A stretch of DNA of 64,000 nucleotides from an uncultured Dehalococcoidia bacterium (GCA_958296385.1 OY282494.1:851416-915415), one strand, 5' to 3'. Positions 25,161-34,298 are shown, counted from the stretch's first letter. The notes: generated by a model not told the origin, from the letters alone. Translations and numbers: made by a program.

Positions 25161-26150
25161 ATGCGAGTAGCCGTCCTTGATGATTACCACAATGCGGCAG
25201 CGGATATGGCCGACTGGTCATCCCTGCCCGCCGGGGTGGAAGTTACTTACTTTCCCGACCACCTGAACGATGAGGATGCGCTGGCGGAACGGCTGGCGGG
25301 GTTTGACATTGTGATGGGGATGCGGGAGCGCACGCCGTTTCCCCGCGCGCTGCTGGCCCGCTTGCCCAACCTGCGCTGCCTGATTACCACCGGCGCCCGC
25401 AACGCCTCCTTTGACATTGACGCCGCTACCGAAATGGGCATCACCGTCTGCGGCACGCCCGGCGCCGGCGAGGGGCCGGCCGAGCTGACCTGGGGCCTCA
25501 TCATCGGGCTGCTGCGCCGTATCACCGACGAGGATCGCCGCACTCGCTGCGAGGGCAAGTGGGGCGTCCACGTTGGCGCCGGCTTGCAGGGCAAAACCCT
25601 GGCCCTGCTTGGCCTCGGCCACATCGGTTCGCTGGTCGCCCGCGTCGGCAACGCCTTTGATATGCGCGTCATCGCGTGGAGTCAAAACCTGACCGAGGAA
25701 AGGGCCGCCGAGTGCGGCGCTGCGCTGGTGGACAAGGATACCCTGTTCCGCGCTGGCGACGTGGTGTCGGTGCACGTGCGGCTCAGCGAGCGCACCCGAG
25801 GGCTGGTCGGCGCCCACGAGCTGGGCTTGATGAAACCCTCGGCCATTCTGGTCAACATCTCCCGCGGCCCCATCGTTGACGAACCGGCGCTGGTGCGCGC
25901 GCTGGAACATCGGGCCATCGCCGGCGCCGCCCTGGACACCTTTGACGTAGAGCCGCTGCCCGTGAATCACCCCCTGCTCACCCTGAACAACACCCTGATT
26001 ACGCCTCACGTCGGCTACGTAACCGACGACGGCTACCGGGCGTTTTACACCGGCGTCGTTGAGAATATCCGGGCCTTTGCCGCCGGCGAGCCGGTGCGCG
26101 TCATCAACCCCGAAGTGCTGCAATCCGGCAGCCGGCGCGGCCCGGCATAG
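25161..26150 (+). CDS. D-isomer-specific 2-hydroxyacid dehydrogenase
   Basis: This 329-residue NAD-dependent dehydrogenase belongs to the phosphoglycerate/glycerate/hydroxypyruvate dehydrogenase family. The nucleotide-binding GLGHIG is at residues 151-156, and the catalytic trio R235 (NISRGPIVD), E264 (DVEPLP) and H283 (TPHVGY) is intact. The ATG at 25161 has GAAAGGA upstream; a frame extended to 25026 is not supported. No ACT domain follows, so it is not a regulated SerA form. It opens a plus-strand run with a quinone oxidoreductase, methyltransferase and LLM oxidoreductase, after a divergent AT-rich spacer (24900-25160). Confidence 0.9.
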   Translation: MRVAVLDDYHNAAADMADWSSLPAGVEVTYFPDHLNDEDALAERLAGFDIVMGMRERTPFPRALLARLPNLRCLITTGARNASFDIDAATEMGITVCGTPGAGEGPAELTWGLIIGLLRRITDEDRRTRCEGKWGVHVGAGLQGKTLALLGLGHIGSLVARVGNAFDMRVIAWSQNLTEERAAECGAALVDKDTLFRAGDVVSVHVRLSERTRGLVGAHELGLMKPSAILVNISRGPIVDEPALVRALEHRAIAGAALDTFDVEPLPVNHPLLTLNNTLITPHVGYVTDDGYRAFYTGVVENIRAFAAGEPVRVINPEVLQSGSRRGPA

Positions 26151-26199
26151 CGGACTTGTTTGCCATACCGACCTAGCCATAACAGCGGAGAGTTTTGAT

Positions 26200-27171
26200 A
26201 TGAAATCTTTGCGTATTGAGGAATACGGCGGCGTGGACGTCCTGCAATGGAAAGAGTCGCCGCAGCCGCAGCCCGGCCCCCATCAGGTGCTAATCAAGGT
26301 TGACGCGGCCGGCGTCAACTACGCCGACATTATGCGGCGGCAGGGCAACTACCCCGGCCCCGACTTGCCGGCCACGCTGGGCCTGGAGGCCGCCGGCACC
26401 ATCACCGAGCTGGGTTCCGACGTTGCCGACGGGCGTTTGTCGGTGGGGCAAAAGGTTATGGCGATGGGGCCGCAGGGGCAGGCCGAGTACGTCGCCGTCA
26501 ACGCCAACTTCGTCTTTCCCTATCCCGACGGCATCGACCCGATTCACGCCGGCGGTATGCCAATAACCTTTCTCACCTCGTACCACCTGCTCAAATCGCG
26601 GGGCGCGCTGCAGGCCGGCGATACCGTGCTCATCCAGGCCGGCGCCTCCGGCGTAGGCACCATCGCCATCCAGCTGGCCAAAGAGTGGGGCGCGCGCGTG
26701 GTCGTTACGGCTTCCACCGAGGACAAGCTGGAGCTTTGCCGTTCCCTCGGCGCCGACGTCGCCATCAACTACACCGAAACGGATTTTGAGGACGAGATTA
26801 AATCCCTGACCGACGGCCGGGGCGTGCCGCTGGTTCTGGAGTGCGTCGGCGGCCCGGTGCTGGAAAAGTCGGTGCGCTGCGTGGCATCCTACGGCCGGCT
26901 GGTCAGCTACGGCAACGCCAGCGGCCAGCCGGCCAACCTGTCCGCCGCCGACATCACCACGCTGAACCGCTCGGTTATCGGATTCAGCATGGGCCGCTCG
27001 CCCATCGGCTCCCTAGACCACCAGGGCGCAATGCAGGAACTGGCCCCCATGATTATGGACGGGCGTTTGCGGCTGATTGTCGACCGGGTGCTCCCCATGG
27101 CACAGGCCCCGGACGCGCACCGGCACCTGGCCTCGCGCGGCACCAGAGGCAAAGTCATCCTGACCCCCTAG
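26200..27171 (+). CDS. Zinc-independent quinone oxidoreductase (copy 2)
   Basis: This 323-residue MDR protein begins MKSLRIEEYGGVDVLQWKE and carries GVNYADIMRRQGNYP in the catalytic domain with no zinc ligands. The NADPH-binding motif QAGASGVG is at residues 146-153. It is a paralogue of the protein at 1324-2292 with moderate similarity. It probably reduces quinones or alpha,beta-unsaturated carbonyls. The ATG at 26200 follows GCGGAGAG; upstream in-frame sequence belongs to the preceding dehydrogenase gene. A 49-base gap separates it from that gene. Confidence 0.87.
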   Translation: MKSLRIEEYGGVDVLQWKESPQPQPGPHQVLIKVDAAGVNYADIMRRQGNYPGPDLPATLGLEAAGTITELGSDVADGRLSVGQKVMAMGPQGQAEYVAVNANFVFPYPDGIDPIHAGGMPITFLTSYHLLKSRGALQAGDTVLIQAGASGVGTIAIQLAKEWGARVVVTASTEDKLELCRSLGADVAINYTETDFEDEIKSLTDGRGVPLVLECVGGPVLEKSVRCVASYGRLVSYGNASGQPANLSAADITTLNRSVIGFSMGRSPIGSLDHQGAMQELAPMIMDGRLRLIVDRVLPMAQAPDAHRHLASRGTRGKVILTP

Positions 27172-27210
27172 CGCGCAATCCCGATACTCGCTATCCCGAC
27201 GGATGTACCA

Positions 27211-28071
27211 ATGAACGCAGCCGAGCATTACGCCGCCCTGTACGATGCGGCGATGTCCCGCGAGTGGCTGTCCAACGTAAGCGTCCCCGGCGACCCGTGG
27301 CGCGACTTCGCCGAGCTGTTCCGTCGCGACCCGCACCGGCCGCTGGACGGCAACCTGGCAGCCCTGGCCGGCTATCTGCACGAATCGGATAAACTGGTGG
27401 ACGTCGGCGGGGGCGCCGGCCGCGTTTCGCTGGCCATGGCCGGCCGGGTGCGGCAAGTGGAACTGGTCGAACCGTCGGCGGGAATGCGGGCGCAATTTAT
27501 CGCTGCCCGCGATGAGGCCGGCATCGCCAACGCCCAGGCCAGCGACGATTGGTGGATGGAATCGGATGCCGTCGGCGACGTAATAACCCTCTCCGACGTT
27601 ACCTACTTCGTGCGCGACATCGTGCCATTCGTAACCAAACTGCACCAGTCCGCCCGCCGCCGGGTGCTGATAAACGTCTGGAACCCCACGCCGGGCGATC
27701 TGCACGCCGGATTGCATCGGGCGCTGTACGGCCAGGCGCCGCCGCACTTGCCCGGCCTGCCGGAACTGGCCGCCGTGCTGTGGGAGATGGGCCTGCTGCC
27801 CGACATACGCCCGCTGCCCGAACCGCCCTGGTGGTTCGCCGAGGCGCTGGGCGGAATGTCCGAGCCAGACGCAATCGAGTTTGCGCTGGCGATGGTCGGT
27901 TCAACAAACGAAGATACCCGGCGGCTGGTAGAAAGCCGGCTGGAAACGCTGTTCGTCGTTGGCGAAAGCGGCCTGATTCCCCGCTGGCTTACGTCGGCCC
28001 GCGAGGTGCTGATTACCTGGGAAACCGGAGAGGGACAGCGGCAGCCCACAGCGACAGACCGGATGGACTAG
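27211..28071 (+). CDS. SAM-dependent methyltransferase
   Basis: This 286-residue class I methyltransferase has motif I as VDVGGGAGR (residues 63-71), followed by the acidic end of strand 2 (VELVEPSAGM) and a post-motif LSDVTYFVRDI. No substrate-specific domain is recognised. It is separated by only 10 bases from the following LLM gene and 39 bases from the preceding oxidoreductase, so it is probably part of the same transcript. Small-molecule methylation is likely; the target is unknown. Confidence 0.8.
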   Translation: MNAAEHYAALYDAAMSREWLSNVSVPGDPWRDFAELFRRDPHRPLDGNLAALAGYLHESDKLVDVGGGAGRVSLAMAGRVRQVELVEPSAGMRAQFIAARDEAGIANAQASDDWWMESDAVGDVITLSDVTYFVRDIVPFVTKLHQSARRRVLINVWNPTPGDLHAGLHRALYGQAPPHLPGLPELAAVLWEMGLLPDIRPLPEPPWWFAEALGGMSEPDAIEFALAMVGSTNEDTRRLVESRLETLFVVGESGLIPRWLTSAREVLITWETGEGQRQPTATDRMD

Positions 28072-28081
28072 GAATATCGCT

Positions 28082-29080
28082 ATGGCCACGGAAAGGATTG
28101 GCATTGCATTTACCGGCGGCGGTATGTCGCCCACCGAGGTGGTGGATTGCGTCCGGCTGGCCGAGGAGCTGGGCTACGAATCGGCGTGGGTAGCCGAGGG
28201 CCACGGCGGCGACCAGTTCTCCATCCTGACGGCCTGCGCCCTGCGAACCGACCGCATCCTGCTGGGCACCAGCATCAGCAGCGTGTTCGTGCGCAGCGCC
28301 CCCACCATCGCAATGGCCGCCGCCTGCGTGGACAGCTACTCCAACGGCCGGTTCATCCTCGGCCTGGGCAGCAGCCATAAAGTCCAGGTCGAGCCGGAGC
28401 ATGGCCTGGAGTTCTCCGGAGCGATTCCGCGAGTGCGGGACACGGTAAATATCGTGCGCAACCTGCTGCGTGATGGCGCCATCAGCGATTATGCCGGCGA
28501 GGCCATAAACATCCGTTCCTTTGATTTACACTTCCCCACATTGCGCCCCGAACTGCCCATATTCCTGGCGGCCGTATTCCCCAAAATGCTGGAGATTGCG
28601 GCAGAAATCAGCGACGGCATCCTGCTCACTTGGTGCACGCCGGAACACGCGCGCACGGCGGCCCAACACGCGGCGGCCGGCGCCCAGCGTTCCGGGCGGG
28701 CGCCGGCCGATATTGAGCTGGCAACGCTGCTATCCGCATCGGCATCGAATGACGACGGCGCCGGGATGCGACGCACCGCCGCCGCCTACGCCGGCCGCTT
28801 TCCCCGCTACCGCCGGCTGATGGCCGAGGCCGGCTTTGCCGACGCAGTTCAGCGGGTGCGCCAGGCGTGGCAGGCCGGCAACATCGCGGAAGCCGAACGA
28901 CTGGTTCCCGACGCGCTAATCCGCAGTATGTCCCTGCCGGCCGACGCCGGCGAACGGCGGGAGCGGCTGGCCCAGTTCCGCGAAGCCGGCATCACCCTGC
29001 CGATAATAGCGCCACGGCTGGGCGGCCCGGATGCCTACTCCGTGGCGCAGCAAATTATCCGGGCCAACGCACCCCGCTAG
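28082..29080 (+). CDS. LLM-class flavin-dependent oxidoreductase (copy 1)
   Basis: This 332-residue luciferase-like TIM-barrel protein shows the family features near the N-terminus (AEELGYESAWVAEGHGGDQ), then RILLGTSISSVFVRSAPTIAMAA and NGRFILGLGSS. Family members use FMN or F420 to oxidise aldehydes, alkanesulphonates, polycyclic or other organics, or act as F420 dehydrogenases. The N-terminal VAEGHGGDQ segment is closer to the F420-dependent/MER-like branch than to classic alkanesulphonate monooxygenase. It ends the run that starts at 25161. A second LLM gene lies at 60075-61124. Confidence 0.85.
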   Translation: MATERIGIAFTGGGMSPTEVVDCVRLAEELGYESAWVAEGHGGDQFSILTACALRTDRILLGTSISSVFVRSAPTIAMAAACVDSYSNGRFILGLGSSHKVQVEPEHGLEFSGAIPRVRDTVNIVRNLLRDGAISDYAGEAINIRSFDLHFPTLRPELPIFLAAVFPKMLEIAAEISDGILLTWCTPEHARTAAQHAAAGAQRSGRAPADIELATLLSASASNDDGAGMRRTAAAYAGRFPRYRRLMAEAGFADAVQRVRQAWQAGNIAEAERLVPDALIRSMSLPADAGERRERLAQFREAGITLPIIAPRLGGPDAYSVAQQIIRANAPR

Positions 29081-29145
29081 ACGCCCGAACTGGCCGGGAT
29101 GTTCCGGCCCGGATATTCCGGCGCGATTGGCCCCGGCTGGCGCGA

Positions 29146-29511
29146 TTACCCCTCGGCCGGCAGCCAGGGCGACCACAGGGTGATGGGGATGGTAACTGAG
29201 ATTCGGGGCTGGTCGCCGACGACGGCGGTGGTATGCCCCTGGCCGGTCAAGTCGTCGGCCATCAACACGTCGCCGGCGCCAAAACGCCGCTTGGTGCCAT
29301 CCCCGATGCCGATTTCCATTTCGCCGGCCAGGGTGATGACGTACTGCCGCCGGGGGGCCGTGTGCCAGTCCGAGAAGTAACCCGGCTCAAAGCTCCGGAA
29401 GTTCACGCCCGGCGTAACCTGCATCCCGCTGTGAATTGCGCGCTCGCCGGGCAGCTCCAAATCCTCAAAATGCGTTTGGCCGTCGTCGCCAGTATAGATT
29501 CTCACAAACAT
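29146..29511 (-). CDS. Small cupin-domain protein
   Basis: This 121-residue single cupin has the first motif near WHTAPRRQYVITLAGEMEI (residues 49-67), the turn FGAGDVLMADD (77-87) and the second-motif histidine in GQGHTT (90-95). The conserved his/glu pattern is partly altered, with one clear His in each motif, so metal binding is possible but not certain. GGAGG precedes the ATG. It faces the LLM gene, and no partner is evident. Confidence 0.75.
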   Translation of the reverse strand: MFVRIYTGDDGQTHFEDLELPGERAIHSGMQVTPGVNFRSFEPGYFSDWHTAPRRQYVITLAGEMEIGIGDGTKRRFGAGDVLMADDLTGQGHTTAVVGDQPRISVTIPITLWSPWLPAEG

Positions 29512-29668
29512 AAAGCATCGCCTCCGTTAGATAGGTTTCGTGCGGGTAGAATGTATCCAAGCCCAGGCCGGCGGTCAACTCAACCGCCGCGCCGCCGCTA
29601 TTTTAGCGCATCAGGCATCGGATGGTGAAAGTAATCGGGCTGGCCGCTATGGTATATTAACCACAGGT

Positions 29669-29744
29669 GCCGATGTAGCTCAGCCGGAAGAGCAGCGGTT
29701 TCGTAAACCGCAGGTCAAGGGTTCGAGTCCCTTCATCGGCTCCA
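29669..29744 (+). tRNA. tRNA-Thr (anticodon CGT)
   Basis: The cloverleaf is complete. The acceptor GCCGATG (29669-29675) pairs with CATCGGC (29734-29740); the D-arm is GCTC/GAGC; the anticodon stem is GCGGT/ACCGC with loop TTCGTAA. The anticodon CGT (29702-29704) reads the threonine codon ACG. The T-arm contains GGGTTCGAGTCCC. The CCA end (29742-29744) is encoded. A TATATT about 11 bases upstream could be the -10 promoter box. Confidence 0.95.
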
Positions 29745-29795
29745 TAATCATTTAAAACGGGCTGGCATTGAGCGCAGGATAGCCGAACCGCAAGG

Positions 29796-30554
29796 CTAAT
29801 CCGAAACGTCCGCCAGCAGCGCCAGCTTTTCCTGAAACAGTGCGATGGCCCGTTCCTCCGGCACCCCGATGTAAAACCGGAGCCCCTGCACGTACTCCAG
29901 CACTTCCCGGGGCAGCATCAGCAAGTCATCCCGCGGCCCGGTGGCCTTGTACAAGTTGTTCATCCAGTCCTCTTGCCCGACGAACAGGGCATCCTGCAAC
30001 ACCACAAAATCTTGCCGCTCCATATCCGCGCTGGCCATCCACCGGGAGAACACAAAGGGCAGTCCCGTCCAAGTCTGCCATTCCTCCCCCAAGTCGTACC
30101 GATGCGGATACCCCCGCGCGCCTCTGCGACGACGCAGCCCCCGGTTGCCCGTCATCAGAAAAGCATCGTGGTCTGACTGCATATCAACAAAAGTTTCCCC
30201 GCTTACTTCGTGTTTCAACGCCAGCAAAACCCGCAGCAGGCTCACCGACGTAGCATCGTCATCGCCAACCGCAATGCGCCCCCCGCTCAGCGCTGCGATG
30301 GGTTCTTTGGAATGGAGCACGGCCGACGTAGCTTGCGAAACCGACGCCACGCAGAACCCGGCGATTGGCGCAGCCTTTGGCACCAGCCGGAAAGTATCCG
30401 CCAGCGGCACCGGCCCGGCGTCTATTTCGCCATCCTCCAAAGCCTGGGCTACTGAGCCGGATTCCATGCTGCGCAGCTCAATGCCCCGGCGTTCCATATC
30501 GTAATAGAACGCCTCGCACTCCAGGTTAGGCACGCGGGCAACGCAGGTTGGCAT
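29796..30554 (-). CDS. MqnA/MqnD-like protein
   Basis: This 252-residue cytoplasmic protein has a type II periplasmic-binding fold without signal peptide. The segment DLGEEWQTWTGLPFVFSRWM strongly resembles MqnA/MqnD, the chorismate dehydratase and dehypoxanthine-futalosine enzymes of the futalosine menaquinone pathway, and GEIDAGPVPLADTFRL fits the same family. No other mqn gene is nearby, so the menaquinone role is only possible. The first ATG at 30554 is used; an in-frame TGA lies about 60 bases upstream. It stands next to tRNA-Thr. Confidence 0.65.
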   Translation of the reverse strand: MPTCVARVPNLECEAFYYDMERRGIELRSMESGSVAQALEDGEIDAGPVPLADTFRLVPKAAPIAGFCVASVSQATSAVLHSKEPIAALSGGRIAVGDDDATSVSLLRVLLALKHEVSGETFVDMQSDHDAFLMTGNRGLRRRRGARGYPHRYDLGEEWQTWTGLPFVFSRWMASADMERQDFVVLQDALFVGQEDWMNNLYKATGPRDDLLMLPREVLEYVQGLRFYIGVPEERAIALFQEKLALLADVSD

Positions 30555-30609
30555 GGCAATGACCGATTCCTTGAAAGCCGATTCCGTGAAATATCAACGG
30601 CAAAGCATA

Positions 30610-30640
30610 GGAAAGCCCCCGCACAGTTCGGAGGCTTTCC
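30610..30640. terminator. Stem-loop between NHL and MqnA-like genes
   Basis: GGAAAGCC (30610-30617) pairs with GGCTTTCC (30633-30640), and CCG/CGG extends the stem inwards around a CACAGTT loop. It lies just downstream of the NHL gene (stop at 30662, minus strand) and may end that transcript. There is no good T-run, so it is a weak intrinsic terminator or a processing hairpin. Confidence 0.5.
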
Positions 30641-30661
30641 CAAGTCCGAGTCGTCGGGGCT

Positions 30662-31693
30662 TTACAGCCGCGGCCCCATAAAGGTGTTGGATTGCTTGTG
30701 GTACACCTGGATACGGTTGCGCGGGCCTTCGCAGACGAACACCTTGTTGGAGTCGTCAACCTCAACCCCGGTGGGCGCCCAAAAGTCCTTCTCCCGCTCC
30801 AGGCCCGGCGCGCGCTCCCTCTCCCCCCACATCTCCGGGTTCGCGTCCAGCTTGTCCTTGCCCCACTTGGAAACCGTCGCATCGCCGGTCTTGAGGGTCA
30901 CAAAATCGCCGTCGGGGTCAAAGACTTGCAGCCGGTCGTTTAACCAGTCGGCAACGTAGATGATGCCGTCCCGGTCAACGGCTACGTCGGTAGGGCGGTT
31001 GAATTCGCCATCGCCGGAACCGGAGGAACCGAATTTCATCAGGAACTTGCCGTCGGCGGTGAACTTCTGGATGCGGTCGTTGCGCCAGTCGGCGATGTAG
31101 ATGCTGCCCGACTTGTCGATGGCGATGCCCCAGGGCATGTCAAATTCGCCATCGCCGCTGCCCTGCGTGCCAAACTTGGACAGGAACTTGCCGTCGGGAG
31201 TGAACTTCTGCACCCGATGGTTGTTGGTATCGACGACATAGACGTTATCGTCCGCGTCAATCGCCAGGCCGGCCGGCCGGTTGAGCTCGCCGTCGCCGCT
31301 GCCGACGCGCTCCTCCCATTTGCCGACGTATTCGCCATCTCTGGTAAAGATGGATATGCGGTGCAGCCACTCGTCGGAAACGTACACGTTGCCGTTGCTG
31401 GCGATGGCCACAGTTACCGGCCAGACCAGCGAGCCGTCCTCAAAGTTGTACTCGTGCGGCCCCTGCTGGGGCACGCCCCTGGCAAAGGCGTTGACGTATT
31501 CCTCGTCAACGGTGCAAACGGTGATGCGGGTGCCCTCCGGGCGGTACTCCGACGACCGGCACAGGACGTACATCAAGTCGTCCTCGCCCCGGGCCATGTG
31601 GATCGGGTAGGTGAAACCCGGCCCGAACTGCTCGCCGCGCCCGATGGTGTGGCTGTACTGAAGCTGTACGTGGGATCTTATGGCGGGAGTCAT
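30662..31693 (-). CDS. NHL-repeat six-bladed beta-propeller protein
   Basis: This 343-residue protein contains several NHL units, seen as repeated 'LNRPAGLAIDADDNVYVVDT..NHRVQKF' type strings with spacer GSGDGEF. Copies occur around residues 135-260. There is no signal peptide, so it is expected in the cytoplasm. The ATG at 31693 has AGAGG 5 bases before it; the GTG two codons earlier overlaps that site. It is the last of three genes with DUF1501 and DUF1800, on one strand and with gaps of 46 and 18 bases, suggesting one operon. NHL propellers often bind proteins or small ligands; no enzymatic residues are evident. Confidence 0.85.
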   Translation of the reverse strand: MTPAIRSHVQLQYSHTIGRGEQFGPGFTYPIHMARGEDDLMYVLCRSSEYRPEGTRITVCTVDEEYVNAFARGVPQQGPHEYNFEDGSLVWPVTVAIASNGNVYVSDEWLHRISIFTRDGEYVGKWEERVGSGDGELNRPAGLAIDADDNVYVVDTNNHRVQKFTPDGKFLSKFGTQGSGDGEFDMPWGIAIDKSGSIYIADWRNDRIQKFTADGKFLMKFGSSGSGDGEFNRPTDVAVDRDGIIYVADWLNDRLQVFDPDGDFVTLKTGDATVSKWGKDKLDANPEMWGERERAPGLEREKDFWAPTGVEVDDSNKVFVCEGPRNRIQVYHKQSNTFMGPRL

Positions 31694-31739
31694 ACTCACC
31701 TCTCAGGGTTTGCTTGCCGGGCCTGCTTGCCAAGCCCGT

Positions 31740-32873
31740 TTAGATGAAGTCCATCTGCTCGAACGCGCCGTTCACGATGGGCTGAGCGTCCAGGCCCATC
31801 CACCGCTCCAGCAGCGTGGAGTACAGGCCGCGGAAGTCGTTGTTAAAGTGCAGGTCGCCCTCCAGCAGCTTTTCCGTCTCCAGCGAGGGATACTCACCGT
31901 AGAGGCCGCCGTTGACCGATTCGCCAACCACGAACGCAACGCCGCCGGAGCCGTGGTCCGTGCCGGAGCCGTTGTCGTGCACCCGGCGCCCGAACTCGGT
32001 AAAGACCAGCAGCACCACGTTATCGCCGGCGTTGTGCTCTTTCAGGTCGTCGTAAAAGTCGGCGACGGCGTGGGACGTCTCCGTCCAAAGCCGGGTGTGG
32101 TTCGCCAGCTCGCCGGCGTGGGTGTCAAAGCTGTTGTAGGGCGCGGTGGTGTACAGCACCCTGGTGCCCAGCCCGGCGAGATGCACCTGCGCGATGTTGC
32201 GCATATATTGGGCAACGGTATCGCCGCCGTACTCCACCGATGAGGAATACATACCCGGCGCGGTGCTGAGAATGTCGGCCCCTTCCAGAGCGTCCAGCCC
32301 GGTCTGGGCGAAGTAGTCCAGCACCGGGCCCTGCCCAATCATCGGCGAGTACACCCGCGAGAACACGTCCAGCGCTTTGGTGCGCTGTTCCTCGAGTTCA
32401 ATCCCGGTCAGCACGCCGTAGGTTTCCAGATTGCCCACCGACGCCACCGGCACGCCGGGCGCTACCAGCGAGCGGGGCAGTCCCCGGCCAAAGTTGACGC
32501 CGGTCAGGACGTTTTCCTTTGACGGGTCCAGGTCGCGCACCGCCCGGCCCAGCCAGCCCTCATCGCCCACCTTGTCCGGCTCGCAGGTGTGCCAGATGTC
32601 CATGGAGCGGAAGTGCGAACGGCTGGGCGTCGGGTAGCCCACACCCTGGATGATTGCCACGTTGCCCTCATCGTACAGCCGCTTCATCGGCGCCATCGCC
32701 GGGTTGAAGCCGATGTTGTCGTTGATGGGCAAAACCTGGCCAATCGGAATCCGCACGTTGGGCCGGTTGTCCAGGTAGAGCGGATCGCCGTAGGGAATAA
32801 TCGTGTTCAGAGCGTCGTTGCCGCCGGACAGCTGGAGGACAACCAGCACCGGGTCTTTCTTGGTGGATGTCAT
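31740..32873 (-). CDS. DUF1501 protein
   Basis: This 377-residue protein has the DUF1501 start (LVVLQLSGGNDALNTIIP) and the metal-rich alkaline-phosphatase-like end (VLLVFTEFGRRVHDNGSGTDHGSGGVAFVVG). The GTDHG and EFGRR segments are the hallmark of this sulfatase/phosphatase-related family. Most DUF1501 proteins carry a Tat signal, but this one starts MTSTKKDPVLVV with none. It lies between DUF1800 and NHL genes, the usual DUF1800/DUF1501 pairing. GAGGGAGG lies upstream of the ATG. The function of the pair is not known; surface or polysaccharide-related roles have been proposed for relatives. Confidence 0.88.
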   Translation of the reverse strand: MTSTKKDPVLVVLQLSGGNDALNTIIPYGDPLYLDNRPNVRIPIGQVLPINDNIGFNPAMAPMKRLYDEGNVAIIQGVGYPTPSRSHFRSMDIWHTCEPDKVGDEGWLGRAVRDLDPSKENVLTGVNFGRGLPRSLVAPGVPVASVGNLETYGVLTGIELEEQRTKALDVFSRVYSPMIGQGPVLDYFAQTGLDALEGADILSTAPGMYSSSVEYGGDTVAQYMRNIAQVHLAGLGTRVLYTTAPYNSFDTHAGELANHTRLWTETSHAVADFYDDLKEHNAGDNVVLLVFTEFGRRVHDNGSGTDHGSGGVAFVVGESVNGGLYGEYPSLETEKLLEGDLHFNNDFRGLYSTLLERWMGLDAQPIVNGAFEQMDFI

Positions 32874-32891
32874 TTTCTGGCCCTCCCTCGG

Positions 32892-34298
32892 TTACGCGAA
32901 CAGGTATTCGGTGGTAGCCACGATGGATTGCAGCATCTGGCCCACCCGCTGGCCGAACTCGTCGGAGCCGGTCTGCACCTCGCCCTCGCTGCGGGCCAGC
33001 GACACCAGCTCATTGCGGGTGACGTCTGCCAGCTCGTAGGCGCCCAGCATTTCCAGGCAGCCGTCAACCAACCGCTCCGGCGCGATGGTAGCGCCCTCGG
33101 AACCCAGGCGGCTGATGATGGCCTGCACGCCGGGATGGGCGGTGTTGCCCACCGCGTCGGCGGTAAAGTTGATGCGCTCCACCAGCGTGCCGCTGTCAAT
33201 CCACTCCCGCCCGGTGTGCCAACCCTCCACCGTCGGCGGGTTCAGCAGGTCTTGCCCCATGTAGCGGATAGTCAGGGTCATGGCGTTCAGGCCCGGCCGG
33301 GGCATATCAAAATCGCCGACCAGACGCATGGTTCCGACCACCGTTTCGGTGGGGCTCTTTACCTTGGTAAAGCGGGCGTCCTTGAAAAAGTCGGAGTTGA
33401 ACAGCACCCGCAGCATCGCGCGGATGTTGTAATTCGAGCGGAAGTACTCGTCCTCCAGCATCTTGATGGCCTCAGGGTCGCGGGGCGGGGTGTTCTGCCA
33501 CGCCGGAACCTGCGGTTCGTCAGCGACAAAGAAGTTGTACAGATGCCGGGCGATAAACCGGGCCGTAGCCGGCTGCCGGGCCACAATCCTGACGATGTCC
33601 TCGCCGTTCCAGTTGCCGGTTTCGCCCAGGAACGTCTTTTCGCCGTAGTCGTGATCCGACGGGTCGTAGATGAACGCCGCCTCGTACTTGCCGTAGGGAT
33701 ACCGGGGAATGGAGTTGGTAACCGTCCAGCCGGTGAAAGCGCGGGCACATTCCTGAACGTCGTCCTCGGAGTAGTTGGCCCCGCCGTCCATACCCACGCC
33801 CATTGAGAACAGCTCCAGCAGCTCCCGGCCCCAGTTCTCGTTGATGGCGTCCTTGTGGCTCATGCAGTTGTCCAGGTAAAACACCATCGCCGGGTCCTTC
33901 GCCAGGCCCAGGAGCAGGTTCTCGAAGTTGTCCATCCCCATCGTGCGGAACATCTCGAACTCAATCTGCTGCTGCTTGGGGTATTCGCACTTGGCGTGGC
34001 CGGTGCAGAAGATCTGGTGCCAGAACAGGACGATTTTCTCTTCCAGCGGACGCTTGGTGTTAATCATCCGGAAAGTCCATTCTTCCTGCTGGCCCTCCAG
34101 CCCCGCTTTGGAAACCCACTGCGGCTGGTAGCGCATCAGCAAGTCCGTCTCCAGTTCGGGCTGCGTGTCCGGGTGCAGCAGTTCCTCCACGGTGGCCTCG
34201 TAGCCTTTGGCGGCGCGGGCCTCCAGCTCCGCATACGTCGCCCCAAACCCGGCGCGGCGCATCAAATGGGCCATCAGCGCAATGTCTTTGTCTGCCAT
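32892..34298 (-). CDS. DUF1800 protein (copy 1)
   Basis: This 468-residue protein has the DUF1800 pattern: HLMRRAGFGATYAELEA near the start, FWHQIFCTGHAK, NENWGRELLELFSMGVG and EDDVQECARAFTGWT in the middle, and LLNPPTVEGWHTGREWIDS near the end. GGAGGAGGAATA stands before the ATG at 34298. No signal peptide is visible. It leads the DUF1800-DUF1501-NHL set. It is closely similar to the orphan DUF1800 protein at 61201-62652 (long identical stretches in the middle and end), so the two are recent paralogues. Confidence 0.9.
   Translation of the reverse strand: MADKDIALMAHLMRRAGFGATYAELEARAAKGYEATVEELLHPDTQPELETDLLMRYQPQWVSKAGLEGQQEEWTFRMINTKRPLEEKIVLFWHQIFCTGHAKCEYPKQQQIEFEMFRTMGMDNFENLLLGLAKDPAMVFYLDNCMSHKDAINENWGRELLELFSMGVGMDGGANYSEDDVQECARAFTGWTVTNSIPRYPYGKYEAAFIYDPSDHDYGEKTFLGETGNWNGEDIVRIVARQPATARFIARHLYNFFVADEPQVPAWQNTPPRDPEAIKMLEDEYFRSNYNIRAMLRVLFNSDFFKDARFTKVKSPTETVVGTMRLVGDFDMPRPGLNAMTLTIRYMGQDLLNPPTVEGWHTGREWIDSGTLVERINFTADAVGNTAHPGVQAIISRLGSEGATIAPERLVDGCLEMLGAYELADVTRNELVSLARSEGEVQTGSDEFGQRVGQMLQSIVATTEYLFA

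Noticed and set aside
32589-33806. Plus-strand open frame of 405 codons
   Set aside because: It is antisense to the DUF1501 and DUF1800 genes, which have clear family motifs.
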